A DNA stretch of 64,000 nt, taken from Hyphomicrobiales bacterium. Its GTDB lineage: Bacteria; Pseudomonadota; Alphaproteobacteria; Rhizobiales; Rhizobiaceae. The translations under genes were made by a program, and so were the position numbers. The stretch spans positions 296,583-360,582 of the forward strand of contig UBZT01000004.1 in assembly GCA_900470155.1 (NCBI GenBank). Direction: 5' to 3'. The notes under the pieces are model-generated. The model saw nothing but the letters and a program-made list of their open reading frames with translations, ran no database searches and was not told the origin of the DNA. Shown here piece by piece: positions 1 to 7,239 of the stretch; within the stretch, counting starts at the first letter, position 1; each line of letters begins with the position of its first letter.

Positions 1-43
1 GGACGCATCCTGGCGGGCCGCGTGGATCTTGCGGAGGCGCTGG

Positions 44-961
44 ATGGTATCGAAATGGGTGAAGGGCCTTGTTGGCCTGTCGGCGATCGGCGCTCTGGGC
101 CTGGGCGGTTTTCTCGTCGTCACGGCACCGGCCCGCCAGGATGCGTCCGTTTGGGCCGGCCTCGGTGAGCCGGATCTGGCGCATGGCCGCGAGGTATTCT
201 TTGCCGGCGGTTGCACCAGTTGTCATACGCCGGCTGGCAGCAGCGGCGATGCCCGCCTAATTCTGTCGGGTGGTGCGCCGATCCACAGTCCGTTCGGCAC
301 CTTTCATGCGCCCAACATCTCCAGCAGCCCGACGGCCGGTATCGGCGCCTGGACACTTGCCGAATTCGGCGATGCCATGACCCGTGGTGTCGGGCGCCGC
401 GGCGAGCATCTCTATCCTTCCTTTCCATACGGGTCCTACGCCCGCATGACGCCGGATGACGTCAACGATCTGTTCGGCTTCATCAAGACGCTTCCAGCCA
501 GCGACGCCGTGGCGCCGGCACATGAATTGCCGTTCCCCTTCAATATCCGCCAGTCTCTCGGCGGTTGGAAATTCCTCTACTTCAACGACCAGCCGCGTGT
601 CGCGCTGACGGATGCCAGCGACATGGTCAAGCGCGGCCAGTATCTCGTCGAAGGTCCCGGCCACTGCGGCGAATGTCACACGCCGCGTGATGCGCTGGGC
701 GGTTTCAAAAGCGGCCAGTGGCTGGCCGGCGGGCCTAACCCGGAAGGTGAGGGCACCATCCCGAACATCACGCCAGGCTCGAAGAGCGTCGGCGTATGGA
801 GCGCGGCCGATATCGCCAGCTATCTCGAAACCGGTTTTACCCCCGAATTCGACAGCGCCGGCGGCACGATGGTCGAGGTGCAGAAAAACATGGCCGAACT
901 GCCGGCCAGCGACCGCGAGGCGATTGCCGCCTATCTCAAGGCCATACCCGCTGTGCAATAG
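44..961 (+). CDS. Diheme c-type cytochrome
   Basis: This 305-residue protein is a membrane-anchored or exported electron-transfer cytochrome. An N-terminal hydrophobic segment (about residues 9-27) directs it to the periplasmic side. Two haem-binding CxxCH motifs are visible, CTSCH at residues 57-61 and CGECH at 208-212, so it has two cytochrome c domains like the cytochrome subunits that take electrons from periplasmic dehydrogenases. The ATG at 44 is chosen because GGAGG sits six bases upstream; an in-frame TTG at 29 lacks this. Its redox partner is not in the window and may be the gene just off the left edge. Family assignment is firm, the specific partner is unknown. Confidence 0.85.
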   Translation: MVSKWVKGLVGLSAIGALGLGGFLVVTAPARQDASVWAGLGEPDLAHGREVFFAGGCTSCHTPAGSSGDARLILSGGAPIHSPFGTFHAPNISSSPTAGIGAWTLAEFGDAMTRGVGRRGEHLYPSFPYGSYARMTPDDVNDLFGFIKTLPASDAVAPAHELPFPFNIRQSLGGWKFLYFNDQPRVALTDASDMVKRGQYLVEGPGHCGECHTPRDALGGFKSGQWLAGGPNPEGEGTIPNITPGSKSVGVWSAADIASYLETGFTPEFDSAGGTMVEVQKNMAELPASDREAIAAYLKAIPAVQ

Positions 962-1084
962 CCGGGGAGCGGATCATGCGCCGCTTACTCTTCTGCGCCT
1001 GGCTGCCGATTGAAAACGCCGCCTCAAGCATCGCGCAAGCCAGCGCCGTCATCATGCACTCCTCGAAATGACTTCGGAGGAACC

Positions 1085-1309
1085 ATGAGCATCGAACGTC
1101 GGCGGATGGAATCGGCAATCCGCTCGCTGCTCGACAACTATCCCGATCCCGCCCTGCATCGCTGGGTGGACGAGACGGTGCGTGCCTTCGAAAGACGTCT
1201 TTCGGCCATTGTCGATCCGCGCGAGCGCGATCATGCCCAGCAGGCGGCGCTCATTCTGATCAAGACCACCTTGCAAAAATGGTCGGAAAAGCCGCCCGTG
1301 CGCCATTGA
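1085..1309 (+). CDS. Small hypothetical protein (74 aa)
   Basis: A short charged protein with no signal peptide or membrane segment; it is predicted to be mostly helical and rich in Arg and Glu. The ATG at 1085 follows a good CGGAGG ribosome binding site seven bases upstream, which is the main support for it being real. It lies 123 bases after the cytochrome gene on the same strand. No family is recognised and no function is proposed. Confidence 0.55.
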   Translation: MSIERRRMESAIRSLLDNYPDPALHRWVDETVRAFERRLSAIVDPRERDHAQQAALILIKTTLQKWSEKPPVRH

Positions 1310-1357
1310 GGATGGCGTTCTGTTGCCGCCTTTCCCGACCACATCGGTGATACAGCC

Positions 1358-1894
1358 TTATCTGGCTGCGCTGCGGGAATCCCGCTTTGCCTGTGCCGCC
1401 GCTGCCGCCGAGCGTAGCCGTCCCCGTTCTGCCGGACGGACAAGGCTCTTGTAGCGCTTGGATTCGATTGCCCGCATGCCGGCATGCGCATGGCGCGAAT
1501 TGTAGCTCTCGTCGCGCTCCGTCTGGGCGCTCTGCTTCAGGGCCAGCGCAGCGCGCATGTTCTCCATCAGTTGCACCTTGCCCTGCATCTTCTGGCGGCG
1601 GGCATGTTCGCCGTTCAGCCGGCGCATGCTCATCGCCAGGATTTCAAGCTTGCCCCTTGTGCCGACATCTTTCCTGACTGGCTCCGCGCCTTTCGCCGCA
1701 GCCTTGCCGCGCAACTCGCGGGTCTGGCGATGCGCCTCGGTCTTGGCGCGATTGCGTCGATCGCGAACCTGCTTGAGCAGGTTGGTCAGATCGGCATCGT
1801 TCAACTGCTGAACCGCCGGGTGATGAGACTGCTGAACCAGATGCCATTCCTCCTCGGTCAGCAACCGCTCTTCCTGTTTGCGCGAAATCGCCAT
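1358..1894 (-). CDS. Basic, coiled-coil hypothetical protein (178 aa)
   Basis: A very basic, Arg/Lys/Gln/Ala-rich cytoplasmic protein. The N-terminal 60 residues look like a compact helical module (starting MAISRKQEERLLTEEEW), followed by long charged helices with coiled-coil character and an Ala/Arg tail. The start at 1894 is preceded by GGAGGAGG; a much longer in-frame extension upstream has no such site and atypical composition, so it is left out. The composition suggests binding to RNA, DNA or another acidic partner, but this is inference. I recognise no named family. Confidence 0.65.
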   Translation of the reverse strand: MAISRKQEERLLTEEEWHLVQQSHHPAVQQLNDADLTNLLKQVRDRRNRAKTEAHRQTRELRGKAAAKGAEPVRKDVGTRGKLEILAMSMRRLNGEHARRQKMQGKVQLMENMRAALALKQSAQTERDESYNSRHAHAGMRAIESKRYKSLVRPAERGRLRSAAAAAQAKRDSRSAAR

Positions 1895-2109
1895 GAACGC
1901 CTCCTCCGTTTTGTTGTCGTGTCGTTGATCCAGATGTTTGAAATGGGGGACAGTCGACGTTCGACCGATAAACGCATCACAAGGCCTCGGTTGAGCGCCG
2001 TCACGCATGCTGCATGGCCTCTGAGCCTGCAGGCCAAACATACGCTTGCCCGGTGCCCTCGACAAGAACGCAGCCTGCCTGGCCATTGCGCCGAACAGTC
2101 GCGAAGGGA

Positions 2110-2670
2110 TCAAGCGTCTGCGGCGGGCTGGTCCGGTGCCGGCGGATAAAAGCGCAGGGCCACCCGCGCCTGGGACAGGCGGCGATGGAGCCTGGCTTGT
2201 TCCCGCAGCGGCCAGGATTCGTAGAGCAGGATGTTCAGCGGATGCCAGAGCGCGACCCACCCGACGATAATGGCGCCTTCTTCCAGGAAATGCGAGATCC
2301 GGCCATAGGGTATCAGTGCAGAAACGGCCTGTCCGAAGACAAGACACAGCGCAAGCACGGCGAGACCGAGCAACAGGGCTCGGCGCCCGGTGCGCAGAAG
2401 CTCGCGCAATTGGTGTTCGACGACACCGTGGCTATAGAGGAAATAGTTGGAAATCGCCCGATCGAGGCTCTGGACCTCAGGTTGCGACGCGGAACTCTCC
2501 GGCAGATGAACCGTGATCTGGATCGGCTGCGCCTTCGGCATCAGGCTTGCGTGCCGGGTAATGTATTCGATGGCATCCTGCGACAGTTCCCGGTCCCTGA
2601 ACGGATAGGGATCGAGCGTTTCGAAAATCTGCGAAACGTGTTCAAGGCGCATTTCCACGGCATCTTCCAT
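2110..2670 (-). CDS. Two-span membrane protein of unknown function (186 aa)
   Basis: The protein starts MEDAVEMRLEHV behind GGGAGG. The first about 110 residues are soluble and hydrophilic, followed by two hydrophobic segments (about residues 112-132 and 142-162) separated by a short loop, and a basic C-terminal tail. This is an inner-membrane protein with its large N-terminal domain probably in the cytoplasm. It lies between the hsp20 gene and the basic coiled-coil gene on the same strand, with gaps of about 190 and 215 bases, so co-transcription is possible but not shown. No family is recognised. Confidence 0.65.
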   Translation of the reverse strand: MEDAVEMRLEHVSQIFETLDPYPFRDRELSQDAIEYITRHASLMPKAQPIQITVHLPESSASQPEVQSLDRAISNYFLYSHGVVEHQLRELLRTGRRALLLGLAVLALCLVFGQAVSALIPYGRISHFLEEGAIIVGWVALWHPLNILLYESWPLREQARLHRRLSQARVALRFYPPAPDQPAADA

Positions 2671-2861
2671 CGCAGGCCTCCCCCCTGTTTTCTCGTCCGA
2701 GAGGCTAACGCGAAGACTGCCGGATGGACCACCAATTTCTTGCTGAGCCGATGCCGGTACCATGCAACGGGTGCCATGCCGCTTGTCATCGATCAAAGGC
2801 GGTTTTCCGTCCGCTGCATGGGCACGTCGGCGTGCCCATGCTCATGCCGCTATAAGGCTGT

Positions 2862-3389
2862 TCAGGCGGCCTTGATCTCGATCTTCTTTTCACTGCTGAC
2901 CGCCTCGGCCGTCTTCGGCAGCTTCACGCTCAGCAGGCCCTTGGCAAAAGTCGCTTCGATCTTGTCCCGGTCTATGCCGTCGGGCAGCGCAAAGCTCCGC
3001 TGGAAGGAACCGTAGCGTCGCTCGGAAAGATGATAGTCTTTTTTGTCTTCTTTCTTCTCTTCCGATTTCTCGCCCCGGATCGTCAGGACGCCGTTGGCGA
3101 CCTTCACTTCGACGCTCTTGTCGTCCATGCCGGGCAACTCGGCCGTTACCTCGTAAAAGCCATCCTTTTCAACCATGTCGACGGCTGGCGCGACCTGCCA
3201 TGGGAAGGCAGACGGATCGAGGCTGCGCAACGCCCGCGGGGCGGGCGCCCGCAACGAAAACGGATGGAAGTCGGTGAACAGCCGGTCGATTTCCTGGCGT
3301 AGCGTTTCGAGCGCCGCCCAGGGCCGATCGGTGACGGGTGTCTGTGAATTTTCGGTGGTGATCGGAAGCTTCTTGACTGCATTATTCAT
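2862..3389 (-). CDS. Small heat-shock protein, Hsp20/alpha-crystallin family
   Basis: An ATP-independent holdase chaperone that keeps denatured proteins soluble. The 175-residue protein has a variable N-terminus, an alpha-crystallin domain (about residues 65-165) with recognisable segments such as VEVKVANGVLTIRGEK and YGSFQRSFALP, and a short Lys-rich tail. Of three clustered start codons (3398 GTG, 3395 ATG, 3389 ATG), the ATG at 3389 is best spaced (8 bases) from GAGGAG. A perfect FNR/FixK box lies about 100 bases upstream, suggesting oxygen-limitation control rather than, or in addition to, heat control. Family is certain; which of the several rhizobial Hsp20 paralogues it is cannot be told. 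Confidence 0.95.
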   Translation of the reverse strand: MNNAVKKLPITTENSQTPVTDRPWAALETLRQEIDRLFTDFHPFSLRAPAPRALRSLDPSAFPWQVAPAVDMVEKDGFYEVTAELPGMDDKSVEVKVANGVLTIRGEKSEEKKEDKKDYHLSERRYGSFQRSFALPDGIDRDKIEATFAKGLLSVKLPKTAEAVSSEKKIEIKAA

Positions 3390-3490
3390 GGTCATCACTC
3401 CTCAATGATCTTGATGCCCGCAGCCGTGGCTGCGCGACATCTGCCTCTCATTTGACAATCCGACATTAGCCAAAGAAGCAGCGCAGGTCA

Positions 3491-3504
3491 TTGATCACGA
3501 TCAA
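3491..3504 (-). promoter_or_regulatory. FNR/FixK box (anaerobox) upstream of hsp20
   Basis: TTGATCACGATCAA matches the FNR/FixK consensus TTGAT-N4-ATCAA perfectly. Reading toward hsp20, a -10-like TAATGT lies at 3467-3462, about 23 bases past the box, the geometry of a class II FNR-type promoter. The predicted start near 3456 leaves a 5' leader of about 65 bases. Confidence 0.75.
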
Positions 3505-3614
3505 GCGGCGGAGCATTGGCCTTCTCGCCATGACGTGGCCGGTGCCGCAATCTGGCGCTGCCGCTTGCACCCGGACTGACGTCAGAAGGTCAGTCTCGGA
3601 GAAATGCCTCGACG

Positions 3615-4205
3615 TCAGCCAACCGCGCCATGCGGCAGGTGTTCATTGGCAAACACGGCGATCTCGTCTTCCGCTTCCGTGTTCCACAGATTGAGCGCCT
3701 TGAGGATTTCCATGGTGAAGGTGACCGGCGAATTGCCGGGTGCCGTGATCACCTTGCCGTCCGACACGGCCTGCGGCTGGTCGCGGTAGAGTGCGGCGCC
3801 GCGGTAGCCCGGATATTTCTGGTGCGAGGCCAGACGGTTGCCGGTATGCGCCACCTCGTCAAGGACGCCGGTCGCCGCAAGCGCGCTCGCCGCCGCACAG
3901 ATCCCGCCGACCACTTTGCTGGCGCCGTGAAATTCGACCACCTTTGCGGTGAAATCCGGCGCCGTGCCTTTCTCCCAGCTCAAGCCGCCGGGAATGATCA
4001 GCGCGTCGAAGGTCTCGGCATCCACGGCATCATAGGCGAGATCGGGCGTGACTTTCAGTCCGCCCATCGAGGTGACCGGCCGGCCATCGGGCGAAGCGGT
4101 CCTGATCTCGACGCCCAGATAGGATCGCGCCACCGCCATCAGCAGGGCGCATTCCCAGTCGGCGAAGTCTTCGGTCAGGGCAATGGCTATACGGGTCATC
4201 GACAT
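3615..4205 (-). CDS. DJ-1/PfpI family protein (class I glutamine amidotransferase-like)
   Basis: A 196-residue single-domain protein of the DJ-1/PfpI superfamily. The nucleophile elbow is visible as GGICAAASAL at about residues 98-107, with the Cys expected to be the reactive residue, and an acidic residue near the N-terminus (ALTEDFADWE) matches the family. Members act as glyoxalases, protein-repair or stress proteins, and the exact reaction is not predictable from sequence. Two in-frame ATGs lie at 4205 and 4199; the second is better spaced from GGGAG. It is followed upstream by a GNAT gene on the same strand with a 27-base gap, a possible two-gene operon. Confidence 0.85.
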   Translation of the reverse strand: MSMTRIAIALTEDFADWECALLMAVARSYLGVEIRTASPDGRPVTSMGGLKVTPDLAYDAVDAETFDALIIPGGLSWEKGTAPDFTAKVVEFHGASKVVGGICAAASALAATGVLDEVAHTGNRLASHQKYPGYRGAALYRDQPQAVSDGKVITAPGNSPVTFTMEILKALNLWNTEAEDEIAVFANEHLPHGAVG

Positions 4206-4232
4206 GTCTCCCTGCGGCTTGGCATGCGCCTG

Positions 4233-4721
4233 TTACGACAGGCGCTGAATGTAGCGCATTCCGGTGACCGGGCGCGGTACGAAATCCATATGCTCGTAGA
4301 ACCGATGCGCCGCCACATTGCCGGTCGCAGCGCCTACCGAAAGGTAGTCGCAGCCAGACTGGAGCGCAATATCGCGGGCGCGGGCAACCAGATGTTGGCC
4401 GATGCCGTTGCCGCGCTGGCCGTCGCGGACGAACAGATGATGCAGGTCTATGCCGCGCTTGCCTTCGTCGGCCCTGTAGAGTGGCACCAGAATGGCATAG
4501 CCGATCAGGCCTTCGCCGCCATCGGCAACCAGCGCGGTGATCCAGGGCAGGGCGCCGAACAGGTCGCGTTCCAGCGTTTCCGCCGTCATCGCAGAGGCGT
4601 CGCCGTGATGGGCGGCAAGGGCCAAGATCATGTCATTGAGCTGCGGCAGGTCCTGGTGCCGGGCATGGCGGATCACCACGACGGGCGGGCGCGGCAGTGT
4701 TGTTTCAGTATCTTCGGTCAT
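4233..4721 (-). CDS. GNAT-family N-acetyltransferase
   Basis: A 162-residue acetyltransferase that transfers an acetyl group from acetyl-CoA to an amine. The acetyl-CoA loop is seen as RDGQRGNGIGQHLV near residue 105, followed by the conserved AHRFYEHMDF segment near residue 140. Length and order fit the spermine/spermidine-like or general stress GNATs. GGAAG precedes the start. It is just upstream of the DJ-1/PfpI gene and probably co-transcribed with it. The substrate is unknown. Confidence 0.85.
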   Translation of the reverse strand: MTEDTETTLPRPPVVVIRHARHQDLPQLNDMILALAAHHGDASAMTAETLERDLFGALPWITALVADGGEGLIGYAILVPLYRADEGKRGIDLHHLFVRDGQRGNGIGQHLVARARDIALQSGCDYLSVGAATGNVAAHRFYEHMDFVPRPVTGMRYIQRLS

Positions 4722-4765
4722 TTTCGCTTCCCTTTTTGATGTGCCGTCAGGGGAAGCTGCGTTTT

Positions 4766-4799
4766 TTAAACAACAAGGCCGCCTGACGGCGGCCTGTTG
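4766..4799 (-). terminator. Intrinsic terminator-like hairpin after the cupin gene
   Basis: The inverted repeat GGCCGCC-TGAC-GGCGGCC (4777-4794), extended by CAACA/TGTTG flanks, is followed on the minus strand by a T-rich tract (TTGTTGTTT). It lies about 135 bases past the cupin stop codon. Confidence 0.7.
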
Positions 4800-4930
4800 A
4801 CAAAGTGATCTGTCGAGCCGCCGGTTACCGGTAGGCCCAAAAATACGTGCAGGAGATGGTTGCGCGCGCGTTGATCATGCAATGGCAAATGCGCCGATTT
4901 TAATCGATTGTCAATATCCATCCCTGTGGA

Positions 4931-5389
4931 TCACCGCGTCAACGCATTCCCCGACTTGTCGGTCAGCCGCTTGTCGAAATTGACCTTGGTCAGCAGCATG
5001 TCCTTCCGGGTGTAATGCACCACGTCGTCCGGCGCGCGGGTGCCGACGACGAGGTAGCTGGCATCGGCGGCAGAACGGTTTTCCAGACAATGGCCGACGG
5101 CCACGCCCGCCTTGAAGGTCGCCGCGTCGCCGGGCTGCATGTCGGTCGCGTCATCGCCCTCGATCAGTGTCACCTGGCCCGACACGACGAAGATGAACTC
5201 GTCCTCCCGCTCGTGCCAGTGCTGGTGCGACGAGCGCGAACCCGGCGGCAGGGTCTCGAGAAAGGCGCCGAATTGCGTCAGTCCGCCGGCATCGCTGAGA
5301 AGACGGGCCGAATAGGGGCCGAGCTCGGCATTGATGCCTTCGGCCTTGCCCACTTCGAGTGCGGCCTCCTCACGTCTGATCACCGGCAT
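4931..5389 (-). CDS. Cupin-domain protein (152 aa)
   Basis: A small single-cupin protein. The first cupin motif appears as HQHWHEREDEFIFVVSG and the second as the PGDAATFKAGVAVGHCLEN region, giving His/Glu metal ligands. It ends with a non-cupin tail (MLLTKVNFDKRLTDKSG). The start MPVIRREEAAL at 5389 is chosen because a longer frame would overlap the merR gene by about 60 bases; GAGGA lies in front of it. Only 10 bases separate it from the merR stop, so the two are one operon. The substrate is unknown. Confidence 0.8.
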   Translation of the reverse strand: MPVIRREEAALEVGKAEGINAELGPYSARLLSDAGGLTQFGAFLETLPPGSRSSHQHWHEREDEFIFVVSGQVTLIEGDDATDMQPGDAATFKAGVAVGHCLENRSAADASYLVVGTRAPDDVVHYTRKDMLLTKVNFDKRLTDKSGNALTR

Positions 5390-5399
5390 CGGAATGTCC

Positions 5400-5813
5400 T
5401 CAATGTTCGTGTTCGCAAAGCCCGTGGTCTGACAGCGCCCGGATGACATAACAATCGCCAACCGTATGGCCCTCGCAATGGGAGACGATGCGGGTGAGTT
5501 CGTCTTCCAGCTTGCGCAGCTTGGCGATCTTTTCGCGCACGTCTGCCAGTTGTTCGCGGGCGATCTGGTCCGCCGTGCCGCAGGGCTCCTCCGGATGGCG
5601 GCTCAGGGTCAGAAGCTCGCGGATCGCCTCGATCGGAAAGCCGAGATCGCGCGCATGACGGATGAAGGTCAGGCGTTCGAGATCGGGTTTCTCGTAGCGC
5701 CGCTGGTTGCCTTCTGTGCGGTCTGGCGCCGAGATCAGTCCCATCTGCTCATAGTAGCGGATGGTCGGCACCTTGACCCCCGTGCGGCGCGACAGATCGC
5801 CAATCGAATACAT
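5400..5813 (-). CDS. MerR-family metal-responsive regulator (Zn/Cd/Pb type)
   Basis: A 137-residue transcription factor that twists a long-spacer promoter when metal is bound. The winged helix-turn-helix is at residues 1-70 (MYSIGDLSRRTGVKVPTIRY), followed by a dimerisation helix. Metal-ligand candidates are Cys in EEPC (about residue 78) and the loop HCEGHTVGDCYV, plus a C-terminal CEHEH tail; this arrangement resembles ZntR/CadR rather than mercury MerR. It is divergent from the CDF exporter at 5896 and shares an 82-base region with it, so that exporter is the likely target. The exact metal is inferred. Confidence 0.85.
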   Translation of the reverse strand: MYSIGDLSRRTGVKVPTIRYYEQMGLISAPDRTEGNQRRYEKPDLERLTFIRHARDLGFPIEAIRELLTLSRHPEEPCGTADQIAREQLADVREKIAKLRKLEDELTRIVSHCEGHTVGDCYVIRALSDHGLCEHEH

Positions 5814-5828
5814 CGGTGAAAAAACCTC

Positions 5829-5859
5829 TTGAACCTCTAGTCGCTATAGATCCTAGAAA
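5829..5859 (+). promoter_or_regulatory. Candidate MerR-type operator/promoter of the CDF gene
   Basis: A -35-like TTGAAC (5829-5834) and a weak -10-like TAGAAA (5854-5859) are separated by 19 bases, the over-long spacing typical of MerR-controlled promoters. The spacer holds an imperfect palindrome, CTCTAGTCGCTATAGAT. Confidence 0.5.
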
Positions 5860-5895
5860 GGATGCGGGACGAGATCAAGCAGGAAAGGAAATCGT

Positions 5896-6630
5896 ATGAG
5901 CGCCTCTTGCGGCCACAGCCATGGCCCCTTCGACGGCATGTCGGACACCTACAAGCGGCGACTTTGGATGGTGATCGCCATCAACGCCGGAATGTTCTTC
6001 ATCGAGATGACCGCCGGCCAGTTGGCCCGTTCCCAGGCGCTGCAGGCCGATGCGCTGGATTTCTTCGCCGATGCCGTCACTTACGGCATTTCGCTGGCCG
6101 TCATCGGCGCCACGATCCGGGTGCGCACGACCGCTGCCGCCGCCAAGGGCGTGAGCCTGTTTCTGATGGGGCTCTGGGTCTTCGGCGCCACGCTGTACCG
6201 CGTCTTCTATATGGGTCTGCCGGAAGCGCCGATCATGGGTGCCATCGGTTTCATGGCGCTGATCGCCAATGTCGCCAGTGTGCTGCTCCTGATGAACTAC
6301 AAGGATGGCGATGCCAATGTGCGCTCCGTCTGGCTATGCTCGCGCAACGATGCGATCGGCAATGTCATCGTCATGATCGCGGCGGTGGGCGTTTGGGGCA
6401 CTGCGACCGCCTGGCCCGACCTGATCGTAGCCGCCATCATGGCCGGTCTTTTCCTGACGTCGTCGATCCAGATCCTGCGGCAGTCATGGACGGAGTGGCA
6501 TGGCGGACCCGCTGATGGTCATGACCACGCGGGAGAAGGAGCCATGCCGGTTGTTGTTTCGGCGAGCGCCTGCTGCGGCGATGGTCATGCGCATCATCAT
6601 CACGGCGATGACCACAAGCACAGCCACTGA
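5896..6630 (+). CDS. Cation diffusion facilitator family metal exporter
   Basis: A 244-residue inner-membrane protein expected to export divalent metal in exchange for protons. It begins with a His-rich segment (CGHSHG), then has about six hydrophobic spans with the CDF metal-site pattern QADALDFFADAV (about residues 51-62), where the HxxxD of many CDFs is replaced by DxxxD, and a second site CSRNDAIGN. The C-terminus is very rich in Cys and His (CCGDGHAHHHHGDDHKHSH), likely metal-binding. The usual cytoplasmic ferredoxin-like domain is absent, so it is short for the family. A MerR-type sensor is encoded divergently. Confidence 0.85.
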   Translation: MSASCGHSHGPFDGMSDTYKRRLWMVIAINAGMFFIEMTAGQLARSQALQADALDFFADAVTYGISLAVIGATIRVRTTAAAAKGVSLFLMGLWVFGATLYRVFYMGLPEAPIMGAIGFMALIANVASVLLLMNYKDGDANVRSVWLCSRNDAIGNVIVMIAAVGVWGTATAWPDLIVAAIMAGLFLTSSIQILRQSWTEWHGGPADGHDHAGEGAMPVVVSASACCGDGHAHHHHGDDHKHSH

Positions 6631-6652
6631 CAGCCCTGCCGACGCGCGGGCA

Positions 6653-6684
6653 CAAAAAAACCGGCCGGGTTGCCCTGGCCGGTT
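6653..6684 (-). terminator. Intrinsic terminator
   Basis: The stem AACCGGCC/GGCCGGTT (6659-6684) is followed on the minus strand by seven T residues. It terminates the minus-strand gene ending at 6707 and may also stop the CDF transcript. Confidence 0.8.
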
Positions 6685-6706
6685 GCGTAACGTTTATCCG
6701 CATAGC

Positions 6707-7024
6707 TCAGAACTCGGCATAATCCGGCAGGTCGTATTCGCGGTAAGCCGCCTCGACCTGCTGCGAAACCGAGTTGGCAACGCGCTCGTCGCTGTTGGCG
6801 GTCGCGGACTCGGCCGTCAGCGAAGCCTTGCGTCCGCCCTCGACGGTCCACAGCGCCGAAGCAAGCTGGTTCGACAGCAATGTGCTGGAAAACGTATTGG
6901 GGCTGCCGGTGCGGGCCTTCGAGGTCGTGCTGGTATCCGGCGCAGCGTCATCGGCATCGGCCGTGCTGGGCACGTAGCGATTTTGATAGGAGTAGTTGCT
7001 GCTAAGACCGCTATCGATCCTCAT
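6707..7024 (-). CDS. Hypothetical protein, Ser/Ala-rich (105 aa)
   Basis: A small polar protein beginning MRIDSGLSSNYSYQNRY with no signal peptide or membrane span. The N-terminal half is low-complexity (Ser, Thr, Ala, Asp) and the C-terminal half is helical, ending in DLPDYAEF. The ATG at 7024 has a GAGG-like site upstream, and a strong terminator follows the stop, so it looks like a complete single-gene unit. No family recognised. Confidence 0.65.
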   Translation of the reverse strand: MRIDSGLSSNYSYQNRYVPSTADADDAAPDTSTTSKARTGSPNTFSSTLLSNQLASALWTVEGGRKASLTAESATANSDERVANSVSQQVEAAYREYDLPDYAEF

Positions 7025-7239
7025 GGCTGACGCCTCGGTTGAAAGAATTAACCATTTGTTAACCTTTGAACCTTGCGCGAAGCTTGCGTGTTGCGCCGCA
7101 AGAGCGAGATTTGGCCTTGCGCCAAACCGTCGCACGGACTACGCGGCGAGCGAATCAGGATTGCGTGTATTTCATTTTTTAGAAATCGCGCAAGCAATCA
7201 CGAAAAGACACCCGTGAAAGCTTGCGCGTCAAAAGACAG

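Noticed and set aside
2014-3015. A 333-codon plus-strand frame across the membrane-protein and hsp20 genes
   Set aside because: It runs antisense through two supported genes and an intergenic gap, which a real gene would not share.
3390-3456. ROSE-type RNA thermometer in the hsp20 leader
   Set aside because: A small GC hairpin is present, but the UUGCU-type pairing against the ribosome site that defines ROSE elements was not found.
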